A stretch of DNA of 64,000 bases from Phenylobacterium sp. (GTDB lineage: Bacteria > Pseudomonadota > Alphaproteobacteria > Caulobacterales > Caulobacteraceae). The notes below the pieces were generated by a model. That model had not been told where the DNA came from, searched no databases, and saw nothing but the letters and a program-made list of their open reading frames with translations. Numbering within the stretch: the stretch's first letter is position 1; each line of letters starts with the position of its first letter. Where the stretch lies: positions 558,001 through 622,000 of the forward strand of contig NZ_JAUSCJ010000022.1 in assembly GCF_030651185.1 (NCBI RefSeq), given 5' to 3'. Below, in pieces: positions 17,706 to 26,419 of the stretch. Position numbers and translations under genes: made by a program.

Positions 17706-18284
17706 TCAGCCCAAGACTTTCAGCGCAACAATGCCACCGACCAGAACGGTCAGGCCGATCACGGTGTACAGGGTCAGCCGCTTTTCGACCTCCTCGCGGA
17801 CCGCCGGGCCGAAGTATTTCAGCAGGGTGGCGGTGAGGAAGAACCGCGCCCCGCGGGTCACCACCGAGGCCCAGAGGAAGGTCACGAAGGAGAACTCGGC
17901 CAGCCCCGAGGCGATGGTAACCAGCTTGTAGGGGATCGGGGTCAGACCCTTGATCAGGATCACCCACAGGCCCCACTCGTCGAACCAGGCCTTGAAGGCG
18001 GTGTCACCCTCCGGGTGGCCCATCAGGGCCAGCAGCCAGTGGCCAAGGTCGCCCAGATGGTAGCCGATGAAATAGCCGAGACAGCCGCCCAGCACCGAGG
18101 AGATCGTGCAGAGTCCCGCATAGAAGAAGGCCCGCTCCGGCCGCGCCAGCACCATGGGCGCCAACATCACGTCGGGAGGGATCGGGAAGAACGAACTCTC
18201 GGCGAAGGAGACGCCGCACAGCATCACGGGCGCGTGGCGCGACCCGGCCAGGTTCATGACCCAGTCGTACATTTTGCGAAGCAT
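17706..18284 (-). CDS. YqaA/DedA-family membrane protein
   Basis: A 192-residue VTT-domain protein. SFAESSFFPIPPDVMLAPM and ILIKGLTPIPYKLVTIASGL are the two signature re-entrant loops of YqaA/DedA proteins, with the conserved E, P-P-D and K-G/T-P-x-P residues. DedA proteins take part in undecaprenyl phosphate or lipid flipping and membrane homeostasis. It is divergent from hppD and separated from dsbB by 28 bases, so it may lead that operon. Confidence 0.88.
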   Translation of the reverse strand: MLRKMYDWVMNLAGSRHAPVMLCGVSFAESSFFPIPPDVMLAPMVLARPERAFFYAGLCTISSVLGGCLGYFIGYHLGDLGHWLLALMGHPEGDTAFKAWFDEWGLWVILIKGLTPIPYKLVTIASGLAEFSFVTFLWASVVTRGARFFLTATLLKYFGPAVREEVEKRLTLYTVIGLTVLVGGIVALKVLG

Positions 18285-18362
18285 GGCGATCCGAGGAGGC
18301 TGTTCACTCGTTTGCTACCAGCGCCCGTCGCCCTTGTCTCCTGGGCTCGGATCAGGCATTTG

Positions 18363-18401
18363 GTTTCATATGATACTATATCTCCTGGAAGGAGTGCGCA
18401 G
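18363..18401 (+). promoter_or_regulatory. AT-rich promoter/operator region and Shine-Dalgarno of hppD
   Basis: TTTCATATGATACTATATCT (18363-18382) is a sharp AT-rich patch in otherwise GC-rich DNA, with ATAT arms around GATACT. The strong site GGAAGGAG (18388-18395) sits 6 bases before the hppD ATG. The MarR-type repressor encoded last in the operon is a candidate binder; this is inference. Confidence 0.4.
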
Positions 18402-19496
18402 ATGAACGCCCAGGCCCCCTCCCGTGACCTGTTCGACAATCCGTTGGCCACCGACGGCTTCGAATTCGTTGAGTTCACCGCCCCCGACCCCGACCTCCTC
18501 AAGGGTCTGTTTGAGAAGATGGGCTTCACGGCGGTCTCCAGGCACCGCTCGAAGAATGTCATCCGCATGCGCCAGGGCGACATCAACTTCCTGCTGAACA
18601 TGGAGCCCAGCGGCCAGCCCGCCGACTTCCGCCAGATCCACGGCCCCTCGGCCAACGCCATGGCCTTCCGGGTCAAGGACGCCGCCAAGGCGATGGCCCT
18701 GGCGCTTGAGCGCGGCGCCAAGCAGGTTCTGGGCCCGGTCGGCCCCATGGAGCTGAACATCCCGGCCATCGAGGGGATCGGCGGCTCGAACCTCTATCTG
18801 GTGGACCGCTATGGGGCCCAGGAGATCTACGACGTCGACTTCGTCCCGATCGCCGGCGCAGCCGAGGCGGAAGTCCGGAACGGTGTCGGCCTGACCTATC
18901 TGGATCACCTGACCCACAATGTGTTCCGCGGGAACATGGCCAAGTGGGCCGACTTCTATGAGCGCATCTTCAACTTCCGGGAGATCCGCTACTTCGACAT
19001 CGAGGGCGCCCAGACCGGCCTCATCTCCAAGGCCATGACCAGTCCCTGCGGCAAGATCCGCATCCCGCTGAACGAGAGCCAGGACGACCACTCGCAGATC
19101 GAGGAGTTCCTGAAGGACTATCACGGGGAGGGCATCCAGCACGTGGCGCTGGGGACCGGCGACATCTACCACGCGGTGGAAGCCATGCGGGACCGCGAGG
19201 TCCGCTTCCAGTCGGTGCCGGAGACCTATTACGAGCAACTCCCGGATCGCGTGAAGGGGCACGAGGAGAACCTGCAGCGCCTGCGCGCCGACCAGATCCT
19301 GATGGACGGGGCGCCCACCGAGGGTCAGGGTCTGCTGTTGCAGATCTTCACCGAGAACATGATCGGCCCGATTTTCTTCGAACTGATCCAGCGCAAGGGC
19401 AACGAGGGATTCGGCGAGGGCAACTTCAAGGCGCTGTTTGAGTCCATCGAACTGGACCAGGTGCGCCGCGGGGTGCTGCCGGCCAAGGAGGGCTGA
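18402..19496 (+). CDS. hppD: 4-hydroxyphenylpyruvate dioxygenase
   Basis: A 364-residue iron(II) dioxygenase with two VOC halves. The metal ligands lie in LTYLDHLTHNV (His), GEGIQHVALGTGDIY (His) and GPIFFELIQRKGNEGFGEGN (Glu), and the C-terminal helix seals the active site. It converts 4-hydroxyphenylpyruvate from tyrosine into homogentisate. It is the first gene of the tyrosine-catabolic operon, preceded by GGAAGGAG, with the next start codon directly after its TGA. Confidence 0.95.
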   Translation: MNAQAPSRDLFDNPLATDGFEFVEFTAPDPDLLKGLFEKMGFTAVSRHRSKNVIRMRQGDINFLLNMEPSGQPADFRQIHGPSANAMAFRVKDAAKAMALALERGAKQVLGPVGPMELNIPAIEGIGGSNLYLVDRYGAQEIYDVDFVPIAGAAEAEVRNGVGLTYLDHLTHNVFRGNMAKWADFYERIFNFREIRYFDIEGAQTGLISKAMTSPCGKIRIPLNESQDDHSQIEEFLKDYHGEGIQHVALGTGDIYHAVEAMRDREVRFQSVPETYYEQLPDRVKGHEENLQRLRADQILMDGAPTEGQGLLLQIFTENMIGPIFFELIQRKGNEGFGEGNFKALFESIELDQVRRGVLPAKEG

Positions 19497-20477
19497 TTGC
19501 CGCCGAAATGGGCCATTGTCGTGCATGGCGGGGCGGGCGTGATCGAACGCGCCCACCTCAAGCCTGAGCAGGAGGCCGCCTATCGCGCCGCCCTGGCGCG
19601 GGTGACCCAGGCCGGCGCCGAGGTGCTGAAGGCCGGCGGCCGGGCCCTCGACGCCTGTGAAACCGCCGTCCGCCTGCTGGAGGACGATCCCCTGTTCAAC
19701 GCCGGCCGGGGCGCGGTCTTCACCGCGGAGGGCCGCAACGAGCTGGACGCCGCCATCATGGAGGGCCGGACGCTTGCCGCCGGCGCAGTTGCGGGCGTCA
19801 CCCGCGCGCGCCATCCCATCAGCCTGGCTCGCGCGGTCATGGAGCGGTCGGGCCACGTCATGCTGATCGGCAAGGGCGCCGACGACTTCGCCGCCGACCA
19901 GGGTGAGGAACTGGTGGAGCCGTTCCATTTCCACACCGCCCGGCGCTGGCGCAGCCTGACCAACTTCCTGAAGGCCGAGCACCTGCCGATCCCGCCCGAG
20001 CCCCTCGGCGCCGACCGGCCCGACCCGGCCCAGGGGCTGGCCCACGACGAGGGCAAGCACGGCACGGTGGGGGCGGTGGCCCTGGACATCCACGGCGATG
20101 TGGCCGCCGCCACCTCCACCGGCGGTACGACCGGCAAGCGCTGGGGCCGGGTGGGGGACTCACCGCTGATCGGGGCCGGGACCTATGCCTCCAACGCCGG
20201 CTGCGCGGTTTCGGCCACCGGGACTGGCGAGTACTTCATCCGCCTGACGGTGGCGCGCGACATCTCGGCCCTGGTGGAGCTGAAGGGCCTTTCGTTGCAG
20301 GCCGCGGTCGATGAGGTGGTGCAACGTCGGTTGACCGCGCTCGGCGGCGACGGCGGCGTGATCGCCGTCGCGCCCAATGGCGACGTGGCCTGGAGCTTCA
20401 ACACTTCGGGTATGTACCGGTCTATGTCGGTCGAAAGTCGGCCAATGTCGGTCGGCATCTACAAGGACGAGGCGTGA
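19497..20477 (+). CDS. iaaA: Isoaspartyl peptidase / L-asparaginase (Ntn hydrolase)
   Basis: A 326-residue plant-type asparaginase precursor. It starts at TTG 19497, directly after the hppD stop, with AAGGAGGG upstream. The autocleavage site is in EGKHGTVGAVALD, where the Thr becomes the N-terminal nucleophile of the beta subunit; GGTTGKRWGRVGDSPLIGAGTYA gives the substrate-binding motifs. The N-terminal VVHGGAG is typical. It hydrolyses beta-aspartyl dipeptides and asparagine. Its place between hppD and hmgA has no obvious metabolic reason. Confidence 0.9.
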   Translation: MPPKWAIVVHGGAGVIERAHLKPEQEAAYRAALARVTQAGAEVLKAGGRALDACETAVRLLEDDPLFNAGRGAVFTAEGRNELDAAIMEGRTLAAGAVAGVTRARHPISLARAVMERSGHVMLIGKGADDFAADQGEELVEPFHFHTARRWRSLTNFLKAEHLPIPPEPLGADRPDPAQGLAHDEGKHGTVGAVALDIHGDVAAATSTGGTTGKRWGRVGDSPLIGAGTYASNAGCAVSATGTGEYFIRLTVARDISALVELKGLSLQAAVDEVVQRRLTALGGDGGVIAVAPNGDVAWSFNTSGMYRSMSVESRPMSVGIYKDEA

Positions 20478-21607
20478 TGGCTCGCAACTGGATCCCAATC
20501 CGTGGCGCACAAGGGGTTCACTCCCGCCAGGCCCACGCCGACATGCCCCCCGGCACCTACGAGCGGGAGGTCTCCAAGGAGGGGTTCTTCGGTCCCGCGG
20601 CCTTCCTGCACCATCCACGGCCACCAACATCTTGGACCAGTTTCGAGGGCCCGCTGCGCCCCCGCGCCTTCGACCTCGCCCGCCTGAACGAGGCGCCCGG
20701 CTCCCCCTGGAGCGCGCCCATCGTCCTGCACAACGCCGCCGTGGAGATGCGCTTCTGGAAGCTGGCGGCGCCTATGCCGGCCCTCGCTCGCAACGCCGAC
20801 GGCGACCAGCTGCTGTTCGTCCATGAAGGGCAGGGGGACCTGTTCTGCGACTATGGCCACATCGCCTATGAGTCCGGCGACTACCTCTACCTGCCGCGCG
20901 GGACCATGTGGCGGCTGGCGCCCACGGCGCCCACGGCGGTGCTGATGATCCAGGCCACCAACACCCATTTCTCCCTGCCCGATAAGGGAATGCTGGGCGG
21001 CCACGCCCTGTTCGACCCGGCCATGCTGGATACTCCCGCCATGGACGAAGCCTTTCGGGACCATCAGGCGGAGCCTGGTGAATACCGCGTGGAGATCAAG
21101 AAGCGCGGCCAGGTCTCGGTGGTGACCTATCCCTACAATCCGATCGACGCGGTGGGCTGGCACGGCGACCTGGCGCCCGTCCGCCTCAACGTGAAGGACC
21201 TGCGGCCGGTGGTCAGCCACCGCTATCACCTGCCCCCCAGCGTCCACACCACCTTCGTCTCCGACCGCTTCGTGGTCTGCACCTTCGCCCCGCGCCCCTT
21301 CGAGACCGACCCGGGGGCGTTGAAGGTGCCGTTCTTCCACAACAATGACGACTACGAGGAGGTGCTGTTCTACCACGCCGGCGACTTCTTCAGCCGCGAC
21401 GGCATCGACGCCGGCATGATGACCTTCCATCCGTCCGGCTTCACCCACGGCCCGCACCCCAAGGCGCTGAAGAACATGCTCAGCCAGCCGAAGCCGGCCA
21501 CCGATGAATATGCCGTGATGATCGACACCCGCGACCCGTTGGAGGTTGGCGAGGCCGCCGCAACGGTTGAGAATGCCGCCTATGTCGACAGCTGGAAGAC
21601 CGCCTAG
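20477..21607 (+). CDS. hmgA: Homogentisate 1,2-dioxygenase
   Basis: A 376-residue cupin-type iron dioxygenase that cleaves homogentisate to maleylacetoacetate. The iron-binding region is NNDDYEEVLFYHAGDFFSRDG and MTFHPSGFTHGPHPKALKN, with the Glu and His ligands. It is shorter than the ~430-residue enzymes of mammals and pseudomonads, fitting the shorter alphaproteobacterial form. The ATG overlaps the previous stop (TGATG), so it is coupled to the asparaginase gene. Confidence 0.92.
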   Translation: MARNWIPIRGAQGVHSRQAHADMPPGTYEREVSKEGFFGPAAFLHHPRPPTSWTSFEGPLRPRAFDLARLNEAPGSPWSAPIVLHNAAVEMRFWKLAAPMPALARNADGDQLLFVHEGQGDLFCDYGHIAYESGDYLYLPRGTMWRLAPTAPTAVLMIQATNTHFSLPDKGMLGGHALFDPAMLDTPAMDEAFRDHQAEPGEYRVEIKKRGQVSVVTYPYNPIDAVGWHGDLAPVRLNVKDLRPVVSHRYHLPPSVHTTFVSDRFVVCTFAPRPFETDPGALKVPFFHNNDDYEEVLFYHAGDFFSRDGIDAGMMTFHPSGFTHGPHPKALKNMLSQPKPATDEYAVMIDTRDPLEVGEAAATVENAAYVDSWKTA

Positions 21608-21673
21608 GTGAACGTCCCCCTCGACCGTAACAAGCGCTCGCTCGCCGCCGTCCCCATGGACGTGCGTATCTGA

Positions 21674-21982
21674 ATGCCCAGCGTCGACCGCCAGCAGGAT
21701 TTGGCGGACGCCGCCGAGGAAGAACTGGCAAGGGCCTGTGAGCTGGGTTGGCGGGACCTGTCCCAGGTCACCCCTTGGGGCGACACCTACGAAGGCTTCA
21801 CGCCGGCCGGCCGCTCCGCGCAGTTTGAACGAAACTACCTCTGGGTCGACCAGCCCAAGGGTGACGTCTGCGTCGAGGTCGTCGTCTACCAGCCGCAAGC
21901 CTATGAGCGTGGAGTGCGCCTGACCCGCGTCATTCCGCGCCGCGATTCAACGAAAACAGAAATGATGGGAGACCAGGAATGA
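21674..21982 (+). CDS. 102-aa hypothetical protein in the homogentisate operon
   Basis: A small soluble protein, acidic at its N-terminus, with NYLWVDQPKGDVCVEVVVYQ as the best-defined beta region. It overlaps fahA by 4 bases (ATGA), so it is translated with it. I do not recognise a family. Between hmgA and this gene, GTG 21608 opens a 21-codon frame ending at 21673 right before this ATG (TGAATG), possibly a leader or a decayed start. The operon context suggests a role linked to homogentisate catabolism, but no chemistry can be read. Confidence 0.65.
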   Translation: MPSVDRQQDLADAAEEELARACELGWRDLSQVTPWGDTYEGFTPAGRSAQFERNYLWVDQPKGDVCVEVVVYQPQAYERGVRLTRVIPRRDSTKTEMMGDQE

Positions 21983-22986
21983 AGCTCGCTTCACTGAAGT
22001 GGGGGCGCGACGGGCGCCTTGTTGTGGTCTCCACCGACCTCGCCTGGTGCGTGGAGGCGACCAATATCGCGCCGACCCTGCAGGCGGCCCTCGACGACTG
22101 GGAGCGGTGCGAGCCGCTGCTGAAGGGCCTGGCCGAGAGCCTGGACCACGGCTCGATCCCCCGGGTGCGCTTCCACGAGCACGACGCCGAGAGCCCCCTG
22201 CCGCGGGCCTATCAGTGGGCGGACGGCTCGGCCTATGTGAACCACGTGGAACTGGTTCGGAAGGCCCGCGGCGCCGAGATGCCCGCCAGCTTCTGGACAG
22301 ACCCGTTGATGTACCAGGGCGGCTCCGACGGCTTCCTTGCGCCGCGCGATCCAATCCCGCTGGCCGACGAGGCCTGGGGCTGCGACATGGAGGGCGAGAT
22401 CGCGGTGATCACCGGCGATGTGCCGCAGGGCGCGAGCCGCGAGGAGGCCCTGGCCGCCATCCGTCTGGTGATGCTGGCCAATGATGTCTCTCTGCGGAAC
22501 CTGATCCCCGACGAACTGGCCAAGAACTTCGGCTTCTTCCAGTCCAAGCCCGCCTCGTCCTTCTCGCCCGTGGCTGTGACGCCCGACAGCCTGGGCGACG
22601 CCTGGGCCGACGGCCGACTGACGGGCGCGCTCGAAGTGGAGCTGAACGGCAAGCCCCTGGGGGAGGCTGACGCCGGCGTCGACATGACTTTCGACTTCGG
22701 GACCCTGATCGCCCACGCCGCCAAGACCCGGGCGCTGGGCGCGGGGACCATCGTCGGCTCTGGCACGGTCTCGAATCGTGGCCCGGACGGCGGTCCAGGG
22801 AAATCTGTGGCCGAAGGTGGTGTCGGCTATTCCTGCCTCGCAGAGTTGCGGACCATCGAAACCCTGGCGCATGGCGCGCCAAAGACGCCTTTCCTCAGGG
22901 TCGGAGATCGCGTGCGGGTTGAAATGCGCGACGCGCGCCGCCACTCCATCTTCGGCGCCATCGAACAGGAGGTCGCGGCCAGATGA
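21979..22986 (+). CDS. fahA: Fumarylacetoacetate hydrolase
   Basis: A 335-residue FAH-fold enzyme. Metal and active-site motifs are RKARGAEMPASFWTDPLMYQ, WGCDMEGEIAVITGDVPQG (Asp and Glu ligands), LANDVSLRNLIPDELAKNFG and FFQSKPASSFSP. It cleaves fumarylacetoacetate to fumarate and acetoacetate, the last step of tyrosine breakdown. Maleylacetoacetate isomerase, the step between HmgA and FahA, is not in the window. It overlaps marR by 4 bases. Confidence 0.93.
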   Translation: MKLASLKWGRDGRLVVVSTDLAWCVEATNIAPTLQAALDDWERCEPLLKGLAESLDHGSIPRVRFHEHDAESPLPRAYQWADGSAYVNHVELVRKARGAEMPASFWTDPLMYQGGSDGFLAPRDPIPLADEAWGCDMEGEIAVITGDVPQGASREEALAAIRLVMLANDVSLRNLIPDELAKNFGFFQSKPASSFSPVAVTPDSLGDAWADGRLTGALEVELNGKPLGEADAGVDMTFDFGTLIAHAAKTRALGAGTIVGSGTVSNRGPDGGPGKSVAEGGVGYSCLAELRTIETLAHGAPKTPFLRVGDRVRVEMRDARRHSIFGAIEQEVAAR

Positions 22987-23540
22987 CCGTTCAGTCCCAG
23001 CCCACCGATACCGCGGCCGCGACGGGGCTGAAGCTGGACGCCTATCTGCCCTACCGGTTGTCGGTGGCCTCCAACGCGGTCTCGGGCCTGATCGCCCGGG
23101 CCTATGAGGACCGGTTCGGCCTGACCATTCCGCAGTGGCGGCTGATCTGCGTGCTGGCGGAGGAGTTGGATCTGACTCAGGGCGCCATTGTCTCGCGCAC
23201 CGGCATGGACAAGGTGACGGTGAGCCGGGCGGCCCAGGGGCTGTTCAAACGCCGCCTGCTGGGGCGCTCCGATCACCACGCCGATGGGCGGTCCCACGTC
23301 CTGGCCCTGACCCTGGAGGGGTTGCGCCTGCACGCGGAGATCGCGCCGCTGGCGCTGGCCTACGAGGCGGCGCTGATCGCCGGGCTGTCGCCAGACGAGG
23401 TGGCGTTGGTCAAACGGTTGCTCAATCGCCTTCAGGCAGCGGCCAACGCCTTGGCGGGCGACGCCGGGCCGGCGCTTAGTGCGCCGTCTCCGGCATCCGG
23501 ACGCCCCAACGGTGGGAGCCCTCGCCGAACCGCAGGGTGA
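22983..23540 (+). CDS. MarR-family regulator of homogentisate operon
   Basis: A 185-residue winged-helix regulator. The DNA-binding part is LTIPQWRLICVLAEELDLTQ followed by VSRTGMDKVTVSRAAQGLFKRRLLGRSDHHADGRSHVLALT. It is the last gene of the hppD-fahA unit with an ATGA overlap, so it likely represses that operon in response to homogentisate, as HmgR-type proteins do elsewhere (inference). The C-terminus overlaps the convergent hypothetical gene by 65 bases and the last ~20 residues look unstructured. Confidence 0.85.
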   Translation: MTVQSQPTDTAAATGLKLDAYLPYRLSVASNAVSGLIARAYEDRFGLTIPQWRLICVLAEELDLTQGAIVSRTGMDKVTVSRAAQGLFKRRLLGRSDHHADGRSHVLALTLEGLRLHAEIAPLALAYEAALIAGLSPDEVALVKRLLNRLQAAANALAGDAGPALSAPSPASGRPNGGSPRRTAG

Positions 23541-23787
23541 AGCCGAAGGTCTCGCGCTTCTCCGCGTCGTTCCACGCCGCCTCGAAACTGGTGATGACCG
23601 TCGTCTCCAGTTCCTCGGGGATGTTGCGGACATCGACCCCGGAGTCCCGGGCCATCTGCATGATGACCTCCCGGCGATGCGCCTCACCGCCGAAGAGCAG
23701 CAGGGTTTGACGGATGCGCTCGGCCACGGCCTCGGCGCTGGTCTTGGGGCGCGGCTTGCGCCGCCGTTCGGTTTGGATCTTTTCCAT
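23476..23787 (-). CDS. 103-aa hypothetical protein
   Basis: A basic N-terminus (EKIQTERRRKPRPKTSAEAV) precedes a helical region with RIRQTLLLFGGEAHRREVIM, which could be a small winged-helix, and a C-terminal FGFTLRFGEGSHRWGVRMPE. ATG 23787 was chosen over one 15 bases upstream. It overlaps the marR 3' end convergently by 65 bases, which is unusually long. The coding signal is moderate and I do not recognise a family. Confidence 0.6.
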   Translation of the reverse strand: MEKIQTERRRKPRPKTSAEAVAERIRQTLLLFGGEAHRREVIMQMARDSGVDVRNIPEELETTVITSFEAAWNDAEKRETFGFTLRFGEGSHRWGVRMPETAH

Positions 23788-23871
23788 GATCACGCCTCCC
23801 ACCAGCGGAGGTTGCGCGCAGGCCGTTTATCGCCCCGTTAAAGCTCACGCTTAACTTGTGTTTGGAACGTT

Positions 23872-25746
23872 CTACCCGCCGCCGAGCGCCACGGTGACCT
23901 GATAGACGATCAGGGCGGCGATATAGGCCAGAGCGAACATGTAGACGAACATCACAGTGGGCCACAGCCAGCTGTTGGTCTCACGCTTCACCACCCCCAG
24001 CGTCGCCACGCACTGCGGGGCGAAGACGTACCAGGCGAGGAACGACAGGCCCGAGGCCAGGGACCACTGCTCGGCCAGCCGGGCCGACAGGCCGCCGCTG
24101 GCCTGCTCGGCGTCGCCCACCGCATAGACGGTGCCCAGGGCGGCGACCGCGACCTCGCGCGCCGCCATGCCCGGAACCAGGGCCACCGACATCTGCCAGT
24201 TGAATCCGATGGGGGCGAGGACCGGCTGGATGAAGTGGCCGATCATGCCGGCGAAGCTGTAGTCGATCGCCGGCCCGGCGGCGCCGGCCGGCGCATAGGG
24301 GAAGGTCGACAGGAACCAGACCAGCACCATCAGCGGCAGGATGATGCGGCCTGCCCGGGTCATGAAGATCTGGCCCCGCAGCAGCAGGTTGCGGGCGACA
24401 TTGGTGGGGTCAGGCTTCTTGTAGGTGGGGAGCTCCATCATGAAGGGCTCGCTCATGCCCCGCCAGAGGAAGCGCCGCACCACGAAGGACACGCCCAGGG
24501 CCGAGAGGATGCCCGCCGCATAGAGGCCGAACATCACCAGGCCCTGAAGGCTGAACACTCCGCCCACCACCTTGGCCGGAACTACGGCGCCGATGATCAG
24601 GGTGTAGACCGGAATTCGCGCTGAGCAGGTCATCAGCGGCGCCACCATTATGGTGGTCAGGCGGTCGCGCTTGGAGTCGATCACGCGCGTCGACATGACT
24701 CCGGGAATGGCGCAGGCGAAGGAAGAGAGCAGGGGAATGAAGGCCCGCCCGTGGAGGCCCGCCCCGCCCATGATCTTGTCCATCAGGAAGGCCGCCCGGG
24801 CCATGTAGCCGGAGTCCTCCAGCATGATGATGAACAGGAACAGGATCAGAATTTGCGGCAGGAAGACCAGCACGCTGCCGACCCCGGCGATGACGCCGTC
24901 GATGATCAGGCTGCGGACCAGGCCGTCCGGTATGACGAGGGCCGTCAGGCCACCCAGGCCGGTCATCGCCCCGTCGATGAGGTCCATCAGCGGCGTGGCC
25001 CAGGTGAACACCGCCTGGAACATCAGCAGCAGGATGCCCATCAGAATGGCCAGGCCCCAGACAGGGTGAAGCAGAACCGAGTCGACCTTGCCGGTCAGGG
25101 TGTCTGGATGTTCGGGCGGCCGCACATGGGCCTTCATCAGGCGCTGGGCCTCGCGGTGCGCGTCACGAATTTCGCCGGCGTCTGGTTCACGCCACTCCTG
25201 AGCGCCCGCGGAGGCGGCCTCAAGGGTGGTGGCGTCGATCTGCGCCACCAGTTCCTCAATGCCCCGCTTGCGGGTGGCGACCGTGGTCACGATGGGCGCG
25301 CCGATGTCGCGGGCCAGGCCCTCGAGGTCGATGCGCAGGCCCTGCCGCTGGGCGATGTCGAACATGTTGAGCGCCAGCACCAGGGGGCGGCCCACCTGCT
25401 TCAGCTCCAGGATGAGGCGCAGGACAAGCCGCAGATTGGTAGCGTCGGCCACGCAGACGATGACGTCGGGCGGCGTTTCGCCGGCCAGTTGGCCCAGCAC
25501 CGCGTCCCGGGTGACCACCTCATCGGGGCTGCGGGCGCGCAGGGAGTAGGTGCCGGGCAGGTCGAGCACGTGGATGGTGCGACCCGACGCGGTAGTGACG
25601 GTCCCTTCCTTCCGTTCGACGGTGACGCCGGCATAGTTGGCCACCTTCTGGCGACCGCCGGTCAGGGCGTTGAACAGGGCGGTCTTGCCGGAATTCGGGT
25701 TGCCGACCAGGGCGACCCGGGACGGCGACAGAGCGACGTCGGTCAT
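23872..25746 (-). CDS. feoB: Ferrous iron transporter B
   Basis: A 624-residue inner-membrane protein. The N-terminal G domain has G1 GNPNSGKT (15-22), G3 DLPGTYS and G4 NMFD; the membrane part has GHLMARAAFLMDK-like GYMARAAFLMDKIMGGAGLHG and the gate motifs with conserved Cys (CAIPGVMSTR, TCSARIPVY). It is shorter than the ~770-residue E. coli protein but within the range for compact FeoB. Its start overlaps feoA by 4 bases. Confidence 0.94.
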   Translation of the reverse strand: MTDVALSPSRVALVGNPNSGKTALFNALTGGRQKVANYAGVTVERKEGTVTTASGRTIHVLDLPGTYSLRARSPDEVVTRDAVLGQLAGETPPDVIVCVADATNLRLVLRLILELKQVGRPLVLALNMFDIAQRQGLRIDLEGLARDIGAPIVTTVATRKRGIEELVAQIDATTLEAASAGAQEWREPDAGEIRDAHREAQRLMKAHVRPPEHPDTLTGKVDSVLLHPVWGLAILMGILLLMFQAVFTWATPLMDLIDGAMTGLGGLTALVIPDGLVRSLIIDGVIAGVGSVLVFLPQILILFLFIIMLEDSGYMARAAFLMDKIMGGAGLHGRAFIPLLSSFACAIPGVMSTRVIDSKRDRLTTIMVAPLMTCSARIPVYTLIIGAVVPAKVVGGVFSLQGLVMFGLYAAGILSALGVSFVVRRFLWRGMSEPFMMELPTYKKPDPTNVARNLLLRGQIFMTRAGRIILPLMVLVWFLSTFPYAPAGAAGPAIDYSFAGMIGHFIQPVLAPIGFNWQMSVALVPGMAAREVAVAALGTVYAVGDAEQASGGLSARLAEQWSLASGLSFLAWYVFAPQCVATLGVVKRETNSWLWPTVMFVYMFALAYIAALIVYQVTVALGGG

Positions 25747-26069
25747 GGACGGTCCAGCAGGATGATCACTTCGCCAGCGTCGCGACGGCGCAGGGCGATG
25801 CGCATATCGTCCAGGCGCACGGCGATGGGATCATGGCCGATCGCGCCCTCATGGATGACTTCGAGCCGCGCGCCCTCGACGAAGCCGAACTCCAGCAGGC
25901 GGCGTTGAAGCTCCTCGATATCGACGCCGTGATCCTTGCCGTCGTCCTCGGCGCGTACGTCAATGATGACGCCACGATCGCCCACCGAGGCGTCGCTCAG
26001 CCGAACCGTGATCCCGACTTCGGGGATCGCTTCGGCGATCTCCACCCGGTCCATCGACAGATTGTTCAT
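25743..26069 (-). CDS. feoA: FeoA-domain ferrous iron transport protein
   Basis: A 108-residue SH3-like protein. ELQRRLLEFGFVEGARLEVI followed by HDPIAVRLDDMRIALRRRDA is the conserved FeoA core. The N-terminal ~35 residues are a species-type extension; an ATG at 26054 is an alternative start. It is co-translated with feoB and lies behind a Fur-type site. Confidence 0.9.
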   Translation of the reverse strand: MNNLSMDRVEIAEAIPEVGITVRLSDASVGDRGVIIDVRAEDDGKDHGVDIEELQRRLLEFGFVEGARLEVIHEGAIGHDPIAVRLDDMRIALRRRDAGEVIILLDRP

Positions 26070-26086
26070 AGGGACGCCCTCACTCT

Positions 26087-26106
26087 TTGCGAGTGATTAT
26101 CATTCA
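26087..26106 (-). promoter_or_regulatory. Fur-type operator upstream of feoAB
   Basis: TTGCGAGTGATTATCATTCA contains ATTATCATT, matching half of the classical GATAATGATAATCATTATC Fur box, 18 bases from the feoA start. Iron-dependent repression of feoAB through Fur follows from family knowledge. Confidence 0.7.
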
Positions 26107-26278
26107 GATGATGCCGCGTCGAGAGTGTGGCCGTGCTTGCGGCGAAGGGTCTCGCCGGAACCGGCCAGCAGGCCGCCCCTGCCGCCCTGAACCGGGGCGT
26201 GGACGAGGCCGCCGCGCAATAGGCCCAATCGCCGCTTGCGGCGTCGCACCTCGACGCTACATTGCCCGCCGCTCTGAG

Positions 26279-26362
26279 GCCCCAGTGGCGAAATGGTAGA
26301 CGCGGCAGACTCAAAATCTGTTGCCGAGAGGCGTGTTGGTTCGAGTCCGACCTGGGGCACCA
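26279..26362 (+). tRNA. tRNA-Leu (anticodon CAA)
   Basis: A cloverleaf can be drawn: acceptor arms GCCCCAG and CTGGGGC, D-arm GCGAAATGGTAGACGC, anticodon loop CTCAAAA with CAA, a long class II variable arm TGCCGAGAGGCG typical of Leu, T-arm TTGGTTCGAGTCCGA, discriminator A and encoded CCA. Total 84 bases. It reads UUG codons. Confidence 0.96.
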
Positions 26363-26419
26363 GATCGATCAGCGGTGGTCGCACAGGCTGAGGGAAAATC
26401 CCGATCCAGGGGCGGGACG

